This document shows positions 32,876 through 40,529 of a stretch of 64,000 nt of DNA, one piece after another. Numbering within the stretch: the stretch's first letter is position 1; every line of letters starts with the position of its first letter. The stretch spans positions 124,001 to 188,000 of the forward strand of contig JBMONI010000024.1 of NCBI GenBank assembly GCA_049324575.1. Direction: 5' to 3'. Below the pieces are notes generated by a model, which saw only the letters and a program-made list of their open reading frames with translations, ran no database searches and was not told the origin of the DNA. This DNA comes from JBMONI01 sp049324575. Lineage in GTDB: Bacteria; Omnitrophota; Omnitrophia; Omnitrophales; Aquincolibacteriaceae. A program made the position numbers and the translations under genes.

Positions 32876-34021
32876 ATGACAATCGTTATTGCCGTTCCGA
32901 AAGAGATCACGGCACTCGAGAGCCGCGTAGCCGCCACTCCGGAGACCGTCAAAAAAATGGTCGCCATGGGGCTGAGCGTCCGGGTAGAAACCCAGGCCGG
33001 GCTGAGCGCCATGTTCCGTGACACGGATTATGAAAAAGCCGGCGCCTCGATCGCGCCTTCGAAAAAACAATTGTACGCCGGCGCGAAGATCGTCCTGAAA
33101 GTCCAGCCGCCGACGCAAGACCCTAAAACCGGGGAGGACGAAAATGAGCTCATTGCGTCCGATGCGATCCTGATCGGTTTCTTCATGGCCCGGTGGAATC
33201 CGGCTTGGGTTCAAAAGATGAACGCCCGCGGTATCCCGGTCTTCTCGATCGACGGGATCCCCCGGATCGCGCGCGCCCAAAAAATGGACGCCTTGTCTTC
33301 CCAGAGCAATATCGCCGGCTACAAAGCGGTCCTCCTGGCGGCGAACCGTCTCCATAAAATGATGCCGCTTTTCATGACCGCGGCCGGAACGATCATGCCG
33401 GCCCGCGTTTTTGTCCTGGGTGCCGGGGTCGCAGGGCTCCAGGCGATCGCCACGGCCAAAAGACTCGGCGCCGTGGTCGAGGCGTTTGATACGCGGCCGG
33501 TCGTTCGGGAACAGGTCGAAAGTCTCGGCGGGAAATTCGTCCAGTTCCAGATCGCCTCCGGGACGCAAGACGCGGGCGGCTACGCAAGAGAACTTTCCGA
33601 ACAGGACCATAAAAAAGAGACCGAACTCGTGGCCAAACATGTCAGCGAAGCCGATATCGTGATCACGACCGCCCTGATCCCGGGCAAACCCGCACCGCTT
33701 TTGATCACGGAAGAAACGGTGCGCCGGATGAAGCCCGGCTCGGTCATCGTCGACCTCGCGGCCGAAAACGGCGGGAATTGCGCTTTGACGGAAAAAGGCA
33801 AAGAAGTGGAGAAACACGGTGTAACGATCCTCGGGACCGTGAACCTTCCCAGCCTGGTCGCTTCCGATGCCGCCCGGCTTTACGCCAAGAACATCCTGAA
33901 CTTTCTCGAAGAGATCGTCAAAGACGGCAAGCTAAAAATCGACCTCCAGGACGAAGTAATCCAAGGGGCTCTCGTGACCGATCCGGCCCGCTGTGCCGTC
34001 TCGGCCGGTTCCGCAGTCTGA
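32876..34021 (+). CDS. pntAA: NAD(P) transhydrogenase subunit alpha, part 1 (orphan PntAA)
   Basis: A 381-residue soluble NAD-binding protein of the alanine dehydrogenase/PNT family. IAVPKEITALESRVAATPETV at the start and the NAD-binding loop VFVLGAGVAGLQAIATAKRLGA, followed by VEAFDTRPVVREQVESLGG, identify the dI domain of proton-pumping transhydrogenase. In the three-gene form pntAB and pntB follow; here leuC follows, so the membrane and NADP-binding parts are absent from the neighbourhood. They may lie elsewhere, or this is a soluble NAD-binding homologue with another job. ATG 32876 is taken because the family begins there. Confidence 0.88.
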   Translation: MTIVIAVPKEITALESRVAATPETVKKMVAMGLSVRVETQAGLSAMFRDTDYEKAGASIAPSKKQLYAGAKIVLKVQPPTQDPKTGEDENELIASDAILIGFFMARWNPAWVQKMNARGIPVFSIDGIPRIARAQKMDALSSQSNIAGYKAVLLAANRLHKMMPLFMTAAGTIMPARVFVLGAGVAGLQAIATAKRLGAVVEAFDTRPVVREQVESLGGKFVQFQIASGTQDAGGYARELSEQDHKKETELVAKHVSEADIVITTALIPGKPAPLLITEETVRRMKPGSVIVDLAAENGGNCALTEKGKEVEKHGVTILGTVNLPSLVASDAARLYAKNILNFLEEIVKDGKLKIDLQDEVIQGALVTDPARCAVSAGSAV

Positions 34022-34077
34022 TCAGCCGGACGGTTCTTTCTTTCACGCCGTTCCCTGCAAGACCCAAAGCTTGAGAC

Positions 34078-34106
34078 TGGAATCCAGCGCTTTTCTTTGC
34101 TAAGAT
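34078..34106 (+). promoter_or_regulatory. Probable promoter of leuCD
   Basis: TTTGCTAAGATGCGCG holds an extended -10 (TGC-TAAGAT, 34101-34106) with GC-rich discriminator. The hexamer 17 bp upstream (TGGAAT, 34078-34083) is a poor -35. It lies 43 bp before leuC. Confidence 0.45.
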
Positions 34107-34149
34107 GCGCGTTTCACGGCCCTTCGAGGCGCCTTGAAAACAAAAACCT

Positions 34150-35550
34150 ATGGCAAAAACGCTTTTAGACAAGATCTGGGAAACCCACGAAGTCACGAAA
34201 CTTGCGGACGGGACTCCCCTGCTTTTCATCGACCGCCATCTGATCCACGAGGTCACGAGCCCGCAGGCCTTTGAAGGCCTCCGGCTCTCGGGCCGCAAGG
34301 TGCGGCATCCAGAACTGACCTTCGCCACCATGGACCATAATGTCCCCACCGACGACCGCACCACGATCCGCGACATGGTTTCGAAGGCCCAAATGGAAGC
34401 CCTGACGAAAAACTGCCGGGAATTCGGCGTTCGTCTTTATGATCTCTCAAGCCGTGATCAGGGGATCGTCCATATCATCGGACCCGAGCTCGGGATCACC
34501 CTGCCCGGGACGACCATCGTCTGCGGCGATTCTCACACGGCGACCCACGGAGCCTTCGGTGCTTTGGCCTTCGGGATCGGCACTTCCGAGGTCGAACATG
34601 TGCTGGCCACGCAATGCCTTCCCCAGAAACGGGCGAAGTCGGTCCAAGTGGATTTCACGGGAAAGCTCGCCTCGCATGTAGCTTCCAAAGACATGATCCT
34701 GAAACTGATCGGCCAGATCGGGACGGCCGGCGGAACCGGTTGTATTTTTGAATACACCGGGCCTGTTATCCGCGCGCTGACGATGGAAGCGCGTATGACG
34801 ATCTGCAATATGTCGATCGAAGCCGGAGCGCGGGCCGGTCTAATCGCCCCTGATGAGACCACGTTTGAGTATCTCGCGAAGCCAGAGAGGGTTTTCGCTC
34901 CCCAAGGCAAGGCGTTCGAGGAAGCGGTCACACATTGGCGCAAGCTCGCCACTGATGAAGGGGCCGTTTTTGACCGCAAGATCACCGTGGATTGCGACCG
35001 CCTCCTCCCCCAGGTTTCCTGGGGAACAAGCCCAGGCATGGTCACCGATGTGACCGGTGTCGTCCCGGAGCCGTCCCAGGTCCCCGGCTATAGCGCCAAG
35101 GACGTGGAACAGTCCCTCCACTATATGGGATTGAAACCCGGAACGCCGATCACCGGAATCAAGATCAACACGGTTTTTATCGGAAGCTGCACGAATGGAA
35201 GGATCGAGGACCTTCGCCAGGCCGCGGCGATCTTCCGCGGACGCAAAGTCGCCCAAAACGTGCGGGTCCTGGTCGTCCCGGGATCGCAAAAGGTCAAGGC
35301 CCATGCGGAGGCGGAAGGCCTGGACAGGATCTTCAAAGCCGCGGGATGCGAATGGCGTGAATCGGGCTGCAGCATGTGTCTTGCGATGAACCCAGACCAG
35401 CTGAAACCCGGCGAACGATGCGCTTCAACCTCGAACCGTAATTTCGAAGGGCGTCAAGGCAAGGGCGGACGCACCCACCTTGTGAGCCCGGAGATGGCTG
35501 CCGCCGCCGCGGTCGCCGGACATTTTGTCGACATCCGGACCTGGAGATGA
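34150..35550 (+). CDS. leuC: 3-isopropylmalate dehydratase large subunit
   Basis: A 466-residue aconitase-family protein that isomerises 2- to 3-isopropylmalate in leucine synthesis together with LeuD. The [4Fe-4S] ligands are visible: Cys in IGSCTNGR (about 346) and the pair in ESGCSMCLAMNPD (about 405-408). The N-terminal substrate region (FIDRHLIHEVTSPQAFEGL) and the length match bacterial-type LeuC, as in E. coli (466). leuD follows after 3 bp. leuA and leuB are not in the window. Confidence 0.97.
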   Translation: MAKTLLDKIWETHEVTKLADGTPLLFIDRHLIHEVTSPQAFEGLRLSGRKVRHPELTFATMDHNVPTDDRTTIRDMVSKAQMEALTKNCREFGVRLYDLSSRDQGIVHIIGPELGITLPGTTIVCGDSHTATHGAFGALAFGIGTSEVEHVLATQCLPQKRAKSVQVDFTGKLASHVASKDMILKLIGQIGTAGGTGCIFEYTGPVIRALTMEARMTICNMSIEAGARAGLIAPDETTFEYLAKPERVFAPQGKAFEEAVTHWRKLATDEGAVFDRKITVDCDRLLPQVSWGTSPGMVTDVTGVVPEPSQVPGYSAKDVEQSLHYMGLKPGTPITGIKINTVFIGSCTNGRIEDLRQAAAIFRGRKVAQNVRVLVVPGSQKVKAHAEAEGLDRIFKAAGCEWRESGCSMCLAMNPDQLKPGERCASTSNRNFEGRQGKGGRTHLVSPEMAAAAAVAGHFVDIRTWR

Positions 35551-35553
35551 CCC

Positions 35554-36201
35554 ATGGAACCCTTTAAGATCCATCGCGGGATCGTGGCGCCGCTCGATAC
35601 GGCCAATGTGGACACCGACCAGATCATCGCCAAACAATTCCTCAAATCCATTCACCGGACCGGATTCGGCGAGCACCTCTTCCATGACTGGCGGTACCAC
35701 GACGACGGAAGCGAAAATCCGAATTTCATCCTGAACCGGCCCGCATTCAAAAAAGCAACGATCCTGCTCGCACGGAATAATTTCGGATGCGGTTCAAGCC
35801 GTGAGCACGCCGTGTGGGCGATCCAGCAATACGGATTCAAGGCGGTGGTCGCACCCAAGCGCTCCGCCGGGGACGGCTCGGGGATCCCCGCTTTTGCGGA
35901 CATCTTTCGCAACAACAGTTTCAAGAACGGTCTCCTCACGGTCGAGCTTCCCGATCAAGAGGTCGAGACGATCTTTCAGCGGATCGCTTCCGAGGGCGCT
36001 CTCGAGATGACCGTCGATCTCACCCGGCAGACGCTCATCCTGCACAGCCGCTCGGAACTTTCCTTTTCTTTCGAGATCGATCCGGCCAACCGAACCCGAT
36101 TGCTCGAGGGGCTGGATGATATCGGCATGACTCTCCAAGCACTTCCCGCCATTGAAGCCTTTGAGAAAAGACACAAGACCCGCCTGGGTTCTTCCGTCTG
36201 A
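35554..36201 (+). CDS. leuD: 3-isopropylmalate dehydratase small subunit
   Basis: A 215-residue swivelling-domain subunit that completes the LeuC active site. NVDTDQIIAKQFLKSIHRTGFG and NFGCGSSREHAVWAI are the standard LeuD blocks. GGAG lies 8 bases before the ATG, inside the leuC end, so the two are translated together. Its TGA lies 11 bp from the convergent response-regulator stop with no terminator between. Confidence 0.97.
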   Translation: MEPFKIHRGIVAPLDTANVDTDQIIAKQFLKSIHRTGFGEHLFHDWRYHDDGSENPNFILNRPAFKKATILLARNNFGCGSSREHAVWAIQQYGFKAVVAPKRSAGDGSGIPAFADIFRNNSFKNGLLTVELPDQEVETIFQRIASEGALEMTVDLTRQTLILHSRSELSFSFEIDPANRTRLLEGLDDIGMTLQALPAIEAFEKRHKTRLGSSV

Positions 36202-36212
36202 TCGATCTGGGT

Positions 36213-36590
36213 CTATTTAAGAATGGGGTGGACGGCTTTTTGCAGCTCGTCCGCAGTGAAAGGCTTTTTGATATAACCTTTCAGGCCGGGGTGTTTCGCG
36301 TAGGCTTCCTGCTTTTTCTCTTCCTCATGCTCGGTGGAAAGCATGATGATGGGGATCTGGGCCAGGGCCGGCACCTTGGCAACGGCCTCGATGAATTCGA
36401 TCCCGGAAAGCTCCGGCATCGCCCAATCACAAATAATGAGCTTGATGTCTTTGTAATGGCGCCCGAGGATTTCGATCCCCTGATTCCCGTTCTCCGCTTC
36501 AAGGATCTCGGCCTTCGCCCCTGATTTTTCAAGGGTCGTGATGATGACCTTGCGCTGGACACTCGAATCTTCGACGATTAGGATTTTCAT
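36213..36590 (-). CDS. Single-domain response regulator (CheY-like)
   Basis: A 125-residue receiver domain: acidic pair in ILIVEDSSVQRK, phospho-acceptor Asp in LIICDWAMPELSG, Thr/Ser in IIMLSTEHEEE and Lys in YIKKPFTADEL. There is no output domain. The DWAMPxxSG form is common among chemotaxis-associated CheY proteins. It is divergent from a CheX-like gene with back-to-back promoters. The longer frame to 36632 is rejected because the family starts at MKILIVED. Confidence 0.92.
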   Translation of the reverse strand: MKILIVEDSSVQRKVIITTLEKSGAKAEILEAENGNQGIEILGRHYKDIKLIICDWAMPELSGIEFIEAVAKVPALAQIPIIMLSTEHEEEKKQEAYAKHPGLKGYIKKPFTADELQKAVHPILK

Positions 36591-36640
36591 GACATTGTTG
36601 GGTGGAAAAACCTTACACGCAGCTCCCTTCAAGCGTCCTT

Positions 36641-36669
36641 AAAATAGCTCAAATCCTCCCTATCTTCAA
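36641..36669 (-). promoter_or_regulatory. Promoter of the CheY-like gene
   Basis: On the minus strand TTGAAG (36669-36664), 17 bp and TATTTT (36646-36641) form a fair sigma-70 promoter, about 50 bp before the ATG. Confidence 0.5.
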
Positions 36670-36709
36670 GAATAATTTTCCGACGAGAATCATAAATGCA
36701 GAACGACTC

Positions 36710-36739
36710 TTGCGCATTCTCGGGACCTTTCGTTATGAT
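36710..36739 (+). promoter_or_regulatory. Promoter of the CheX-like gene
   Basis: TTGCGC (36710-36715), 18 bp and TATGAT (36734-36739) form a fair sigma-70 promoter about 50 bp before the ATG. It faces away from the CheY-like gene promoter. Confidence 0.5.
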
Positions 36740-36792
36740 ATGCAGTATTAATTCCGCCGCCGTGAAAGCCGATAACCTCTAGGGAGATTGTG

Positions 36793-37302
36793 ATGAGCGC
36801 CGTGATCATGAACCTCGGGGAATGCGCTAAAACAGGCATCTTGCTTGCCTTGAAGGCGATGTTCAAGATCGAACCGAGCGAACCCCCCGTACTCGAAATG
36901 AAGGTCGTCACACGGGTCGAGATCTGTTCGGGCCCGGAATCCTACGCCTCCCTGGTCACGCTCTCCCACGAAGAGACGAAGGCTTCGGGTTTTGTCATCC
37001 TCTACCTTCCCAAAGCGACCGGGAAAAAACTTCTCGAAAACCTCGGCATCAAAAAACCGACCGCCGAAGACGTGAAGGATATTGCGGGGGAATTCTGCAG
37101 TATCGTGGCGGGAGTCTTTAAAGCCGAGGTCACCAAACTGGGGCTCGGCAATATGAATGTCAGCTTGCCGAAGACCTACTCCGAAGGGGTCGATCAGGAG
37201 ATCCCGGGGGTCCATGTCGACACGAAATACGCAGTCTCGATCTTCCACAACGACTCGCAGCTCATGACCGTCGAAGTCGCTTTCGCCAGCGAAGGCCATT
37301 GA
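36793..37302 (+). CDS. CheX-like protein, probable CheY-P phosphatase
   Basis: A 169-residue protein with the CheX/CheC-like fold pattern. The region DIAGEFCSIVAGVFKAEVTKLG resembles the catalytic helix E-x-x-N-x-x-x-G of CheX, though here the N position reads Ser or Ile, so activity is unsure. The following LGNMNVSLPKTYSEG and C-terminal strands also fit. CheX homologues dephosphorylate CheY-P. The neighbouring divergent CheY-like gene is the obvious partner. ATG 36793 is chosen over GTG 36790: AGGGAG is 6 bases away. Confidence 0.72.
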   Translation: MSAVIMNLGECAKTGILLALKAMFKIEPSEPPVLEMKVVTRVEICSGPESYASLVTLSHEETKASGFVILYLPKATGKKLLENLGIKKPTAEDVKDIAGEFCSIVAGVFKAEVTKLGLGNMNVSLPKTYSEGVDQEIPGVHVDTKYAVSIFHNDSQLMTVEVAFASEGH

Positions 37303-37310
37303 CCGCATCC

Positions 37311-37658
37311 CTACTTCTTGCCGGCCTTTTTCTCCTCGGGCTTCTTTTCTTCCTTTTTTTCGGTCCCCAGCACGGTGAGACCGCTCCACGAGATCCCCGT
37401 AACGGGTGAATCGCTCGGCAGCTCGACGATCATCGTACAGCGGTTCTCGTTGAACATGACGACCCCCGCGCGGATCGGGACCGGCGTTTGCCCCCAGATC
37501 TTCACTTCCCCCTCCGGAAGCGCCGCCATCAGAGGATAATGGAAAGGAAGAAGCTCGAACTCGCCCTCATCCCCGCGAACATAGACCGAGCGGGTCTCTC
37601 CGTCATAAATGAGCGCCTGCAGACTGACCATCTGCAACCGGAAGGTCGCGACTGCCAT
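37311..37658 (-). CDS. Orphan AtpC-like protein (ATP synthase epsilon N-terminal domain)
   Basis: A 115-residue protein whose residues 5-90 follow the beta-sandwich of ATP synthase epsilon: VSLQALIYDGETRSVYV..., GDEGEFELLPFHYPLMAAL, then IRAGVVMFNENRCTMIVE. The C-terminal two-helix part of epsilon is replaced by a Lys/Glu-rich tail. No other ATP synthase genes are in the window; it lies 3 bp after the nitrite/sulfite reductase gene in the same operon. It may be a paralogue recruited for another purpose or a displaced atpC. Confidence 0.7.
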   Translation of the reverse strand: MAVATFRLQMVSLQALIYDGETRSVYVRGDEGEFELLPFHYPLMAALPEGEVKIWGQTPVPIRAGVVMFNENRCTMIVELPSDSPVTGISWSGLTVLGTEKKEEKKPEEKKAGKK

Positions 37659-37661
37659 GGG

Positions 37662-39800
37662 TTAGATCGAACACCCCTTTCCGCCGCTGGGTTGCGCAAG
37701 CTCCTGAAACAACTTTTCACAAAGGCCCCAACAATCCTCGGCGAGGCCGATCATGCGGTGGGCGCTTGCTTCCCCCGCTTTTTCATTCTTGATCTGCTCA
37801 ACCGCTTCCGAAAAACCGATCCATCGATCTGGGATCCTCCCGGCCCGCGCAAAAATGTTCTCGAATTCCCAAAGCGCCTGTTCAGCCGTGAAAGGGTCCA
37901 CCAGATTCGCATAAAGAGGGACCCGGACCGTAAGCACGATGGCCTCATAGGCTTCGGCCCCGGCTTCGGCGAATTCCCGGCGCGCTTGCAAAGCTTGAGC
38001 CTGGGATAAGCGCTCACGAGCGGCTTCCAGAGTCGGGGATTTTTCCTGGACCGTGGCTCCCGCACATTCTCCTTTGATCCCCATCCGCACCGCGAATTTC
38101 TCGTTCTCGTGGCCCCAATCCTGATAATACTCGGGTCCCTTTTCAAACGCCGGGACTTCTGCCAGCGGCGCCAGCTTTTCCCGGATCGTTTCCTTTCCGA
38201 TCCGCGCTAGACAGGCGTTAAAGGACTCCCCGTTTTTTCGCTCGCTTTGATAGAGGCCAAGCAGGGTTTCAACGATCCGGGGACCGTTCTTGGCCGGGAA
38301 TTTCCCGATGCGCTCCCCGAAGGCGGTCTGTTCGAAATCGATCTGTCCGCCCAGAAAAAGCTCATGGGCCGGCACGGTTTTTTCGTCTTTTTTCATGGCG
38401 GCGCCCTGAAAGCCGATCGGCGCGATCCCGTGCTGCGCGCATCCGTTCGGACAGCCCGAGATCTTGACCCGGACCGAACGCGCAAGTTCCCGTAAAGGCG
38501 CCGGCGCTTGCGCGATCATGGCCGAGATCCCCGCGCCCAGCCCCTTGGCCGAAGTGATCCCGAGACGGCAGGTATCCGCTCCGGGACAGGTCGTTACATC
38601 TTCCAGCGTCTCGGCGCCGATCTCGGCAAGGCCCAGAGCTTTCAGCCGATCGTAGACTTCCGGCAACACGTTCGCGGGCACCCACGGAAGAAAAAAGTTC
38701 TGCTCCATCGAGATGCGAAGTTCTCCCGCTGAATATTCCCGCGCAAGCTGCGCAAGCGCGCGGGCCTTGTCACTCAAAATATCGCCCAGCTTCAAACGGA
38801 CATGGACGCCGGCAAACCCGGGCACTTTATGATCAAGCACGGAGTCGCGTTTCCAGGCTCGATAGCCAGGATCCGCAGGCTCGGAACAGGCCTTTCTCTG
38901 GGCCGCGTCCGGCAACGAAGGGACCGGCGTCTCACGGGCCCCGCGCAAATAATCATTCGCCTGCGGCGACAATTTCATTTTTTTTCGTTCTTCATCGACC
39001 GCGGCCCGGAACTTCTCCCACCCCATTTTCTTCACCAGAAATTTCATGCGCGCGGCCATACGGTTCTTGCGTTCACCCCAGCGGTCAAAGACCCGGATCG
39101 TCGCAACCGTCAAATTCAAAAGCTCCTCTTCCGGAAGAAAATCCGCATAGAGATATCCGAGCGAAGGCGTCGCGCCCAGCCCACCCCCGATAAAAACACG
39201 AAAGCCCCTGCGGGCACCCTCCAGCCGCGCCTGGAATCCAAGGTCATGAAAGCGGATCCCCGCATGGTCGCGGGACGTTCCTTCAAAAGCGATCTTGAAC
39301 TTGCGGCCCATCACCTGGTTGTATTTATTGCGGATGAGAAAACGGTAAAGGGCCTGGCAATAGGGCCGCACATCAAAGGGCTCCCCAGGCGCGGTCCCGG
39401 ACCGGTAACTGGCCGTGATATTGCGCACCGTATTGCCGCAAGCTTCGCGCGTAGTGATGCCCGCACGGGCAAGCGCCCGGAGCATGTCGGGGCATTCTTC
39501 GAGTTTAAGATAATAAAGCTGCGCATCCTGACGCGTGGTGACATGGATGAACCCGCCTGCGTATTTTTCGGCGATCGCCGCGAGGGCCTCGAGTTGATCC
39601 GCGGTGATCATCCCGCCGGGGAACTTGATCCGCTGCATCTGTACGCCTTCCTGGCGCTGCGCATAGGTCCCGAGCTGCAAGCGGATCTTTTGCATCTTGA
39701 CCTCGCCGGCCTCTCCGGCCCGGTATTTCCGAATCCAGGATTCATAGTCCGCGATCTCTTCCCGGACAAGCGATGGAAGCTCCTTTTCATTCAAGGCCAT
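37662..39800 (-). CDS. Ferredoxin-type nitrite/sulfite reductase with C-terminal extension
   Basis: A 712-residue enzyme of the siroheme/[4Fe-4S] family that reduces sulfite to sulfide or nitrite to ammonia with six electrons. The cluster ligands are Cys405 and Cys411 (TCPGADTCRLG) and Cys450 and Cys454 (SGCPNGCAQHG). Two ferredoxin-like half domains carry HVTTRQDAQLYYLKL and FIGGGLGA. The last 110 residues form a helical HEPN-like extension of unclear role. Sulfite and nitrite use cannot be told apart by eye. It has its own promoter and is followed by an AtpC-like gene. AGGAGGG precedes the ATG. Confidence 0.9.
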   Translation of the reverse strand: MALNEKELPSLVREEIADYESWIRKYRAGEAGEVKMQKIRLQLGTYAQRQEGVQMQRIKFPGGMITADQLEALAAIAEKYAGGFIHVTTRQDAQLYYLKLEECPDMLRALARAGITTREACGNTVRNITASYRSGTAPGEPFDVRPYCQALYRFLIRNKYNQVMGRKFKIAFEGTSRDHAGIRFHDLGFQARLEGARRGFRVFIGGGLGATPSLGYLYADFLPEEELLNLTVATIRVFDRWGERKNRMAARMKFLVKKMGWEKFRAAVDEERKKMKLSPQANDYLRGARETPVPSLPDAAQRKACSEPADPGYRAWKRDSVLDHKVPGFAGVHVRLKLGDILSDKARALAQLAREYSAGELRISMEQNFFLPWVPANVLPEVYDRLKALGLAEIGAETLEDVTTCPGADTCRLGITSAKGLGAGISAMIAQAPAPLRELARSVRVKISGCPNGCAQHGIAPIGFQGAAMKKDEKTVPAHELFLGGQIDFEQTAFGERIGKFPAKNGPRIVETLLGLYQSERKNGESFNACLARIGKETIREKLAPLAEVPAFEKGPEYYQDWGHENEKFAVRMGIKGECAGATVQEKSPTLEAARERLSQAQALQARREFAEAGAEAYEAIVLTVRVPLYANLVDPFTAEQALWEFENIFARAGRIPDRWIGFSEAVEQIKNEKAGEASAHRMIGLAEDCWGLCEKLFQELAQPSGGKGCSI

Positions 39801-39826
39801 AATGGATTCCCTCCTTTGTCAGCGGC

Positions 39827-39856
39827 ATTATAGCACCAGGAAATAAAGTCCTTCAA
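39827..39856 (-). promoter_or_regulatory. Promoter of the nitrite/sulfite reductase operon
   Basis: On the minus strand TTGAAG (39856-39851), 18 bp and TATAAT (39832-39827), preceded by TGC and followed by GCCGC, make a strong sigma-70 promoter 27 bp before the ATG. Confidence 0.75.
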
Positions 39857-39878
39857 TGGACGCTTCGCCTCATTTTTA

Positions 39879-39907
39879 TTGAAGTCACGGACGGAATCTG
39901 CTAACGT
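39879..39907 (+). promoter_or_regulatory. Promoter of thrH
   Basis: TTGAAG (39879-39884), 17 bp and TAACGT (39902-39907, preceded by TGC) form a promoter 25 bp before the thrH ATG, back-to-back with the reductase promoter. The -10 is imperfect. Confidence 0.5.
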
Positions 39908-39932
39908 GTCGGCCTTTGGAGGGATTTTTCTG

Positions 39933-40529
39933 ATGAAGGTATGTTGTCTCGATCTGGAAGGCGTGCTGGTCCCGGAAGTATGGATCCACGTTGCCCGGAA
40001 GTTCCGGATGGATTCGCTCAAACTGACCACTCGCGATATCCCCGATTACGACCGCCTGATGCGCTACCGGCTCGCGATCCTGAAAAAAGAAGGCATCCGC
40101 CTGCGGGATATCCAAGCCGTGATCCGCACCATGTCTCCCCTCCCCGGCGCCCGGACCTTCCTTGACCGCTTGCGTGCGGAGTTCCCGGTCATCATTCTTT
40201 CGGACACTTATTACGAATTCGCCGCCCCGCTCATCCAAAAACTGGGGCGCCCCGTCCTCTTTTGCAACTGGCTCAAGACCGACCGTAAGGGGTTTATCGC
40301 GGACTATATCCTGCGCGAGCGGGACGGAAAAAAGAAAGCGGTCCAGGGGCTGAAGAAGATCGGATTTAAGGTCTACGCCGCGGGCGACTCTTATAACGAT
40401 CTCTCGATGCTAGCCGCCGCCGACCGCGGGATCCTTTTCCGCCCGCCGGCTTCTATCCGCAAAAAACTCGGCCGCCGCTTTCCCGTCACCCGCGATCACC
40501 GCTCTCTGCTGCGGGAGTTCCGCTCCTAA
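39933..40529 (+). CDS. thrH: ThrH-type phosphoserine phosphatase / homoserine phosphotransferase
   Basis: A 198-residue HAD phosphatase. Motif I is CLDLEGVLVPE (nucleophile Asp in DLEGVL), motif II is ILSDTYYEF, and motif IV is AAGDSYNDLSML. The DLEGVLVPEVW form is specific to ThrH, which in Pseudomonas hydrolyses phosphoserine and can transfer its phosphate to homoserine. It would serve serine or threonine synthesis. GGAGG lies 10 bases before the ATG. The stop codon overlaps the stop of the convergent antiporter gene. Confidence 0.92.
   Translation: MKVCCLDLEGVLVPEVWIHVARKFRMDSLKLTTRDIPDYDRLMRYRLAILKKEGIRLRDIQAVIRTMSPLPGARTFLDRLRAEFPVIILSDTYYEFAAPLIQKLGRPVLFCNWLKTDRKGFIADYILRERDGKKKAVQGLKKIGFKVYAAGDSYNDLSMLAAADRGILFRPPASIRKKLGRRFPVTRDHRSLLREFRS

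Noticed and set aside
37311..37658. Part of a full ATP synthase operon
   Set aside because: No other atp genes flank it; it is operonic with the reductase.
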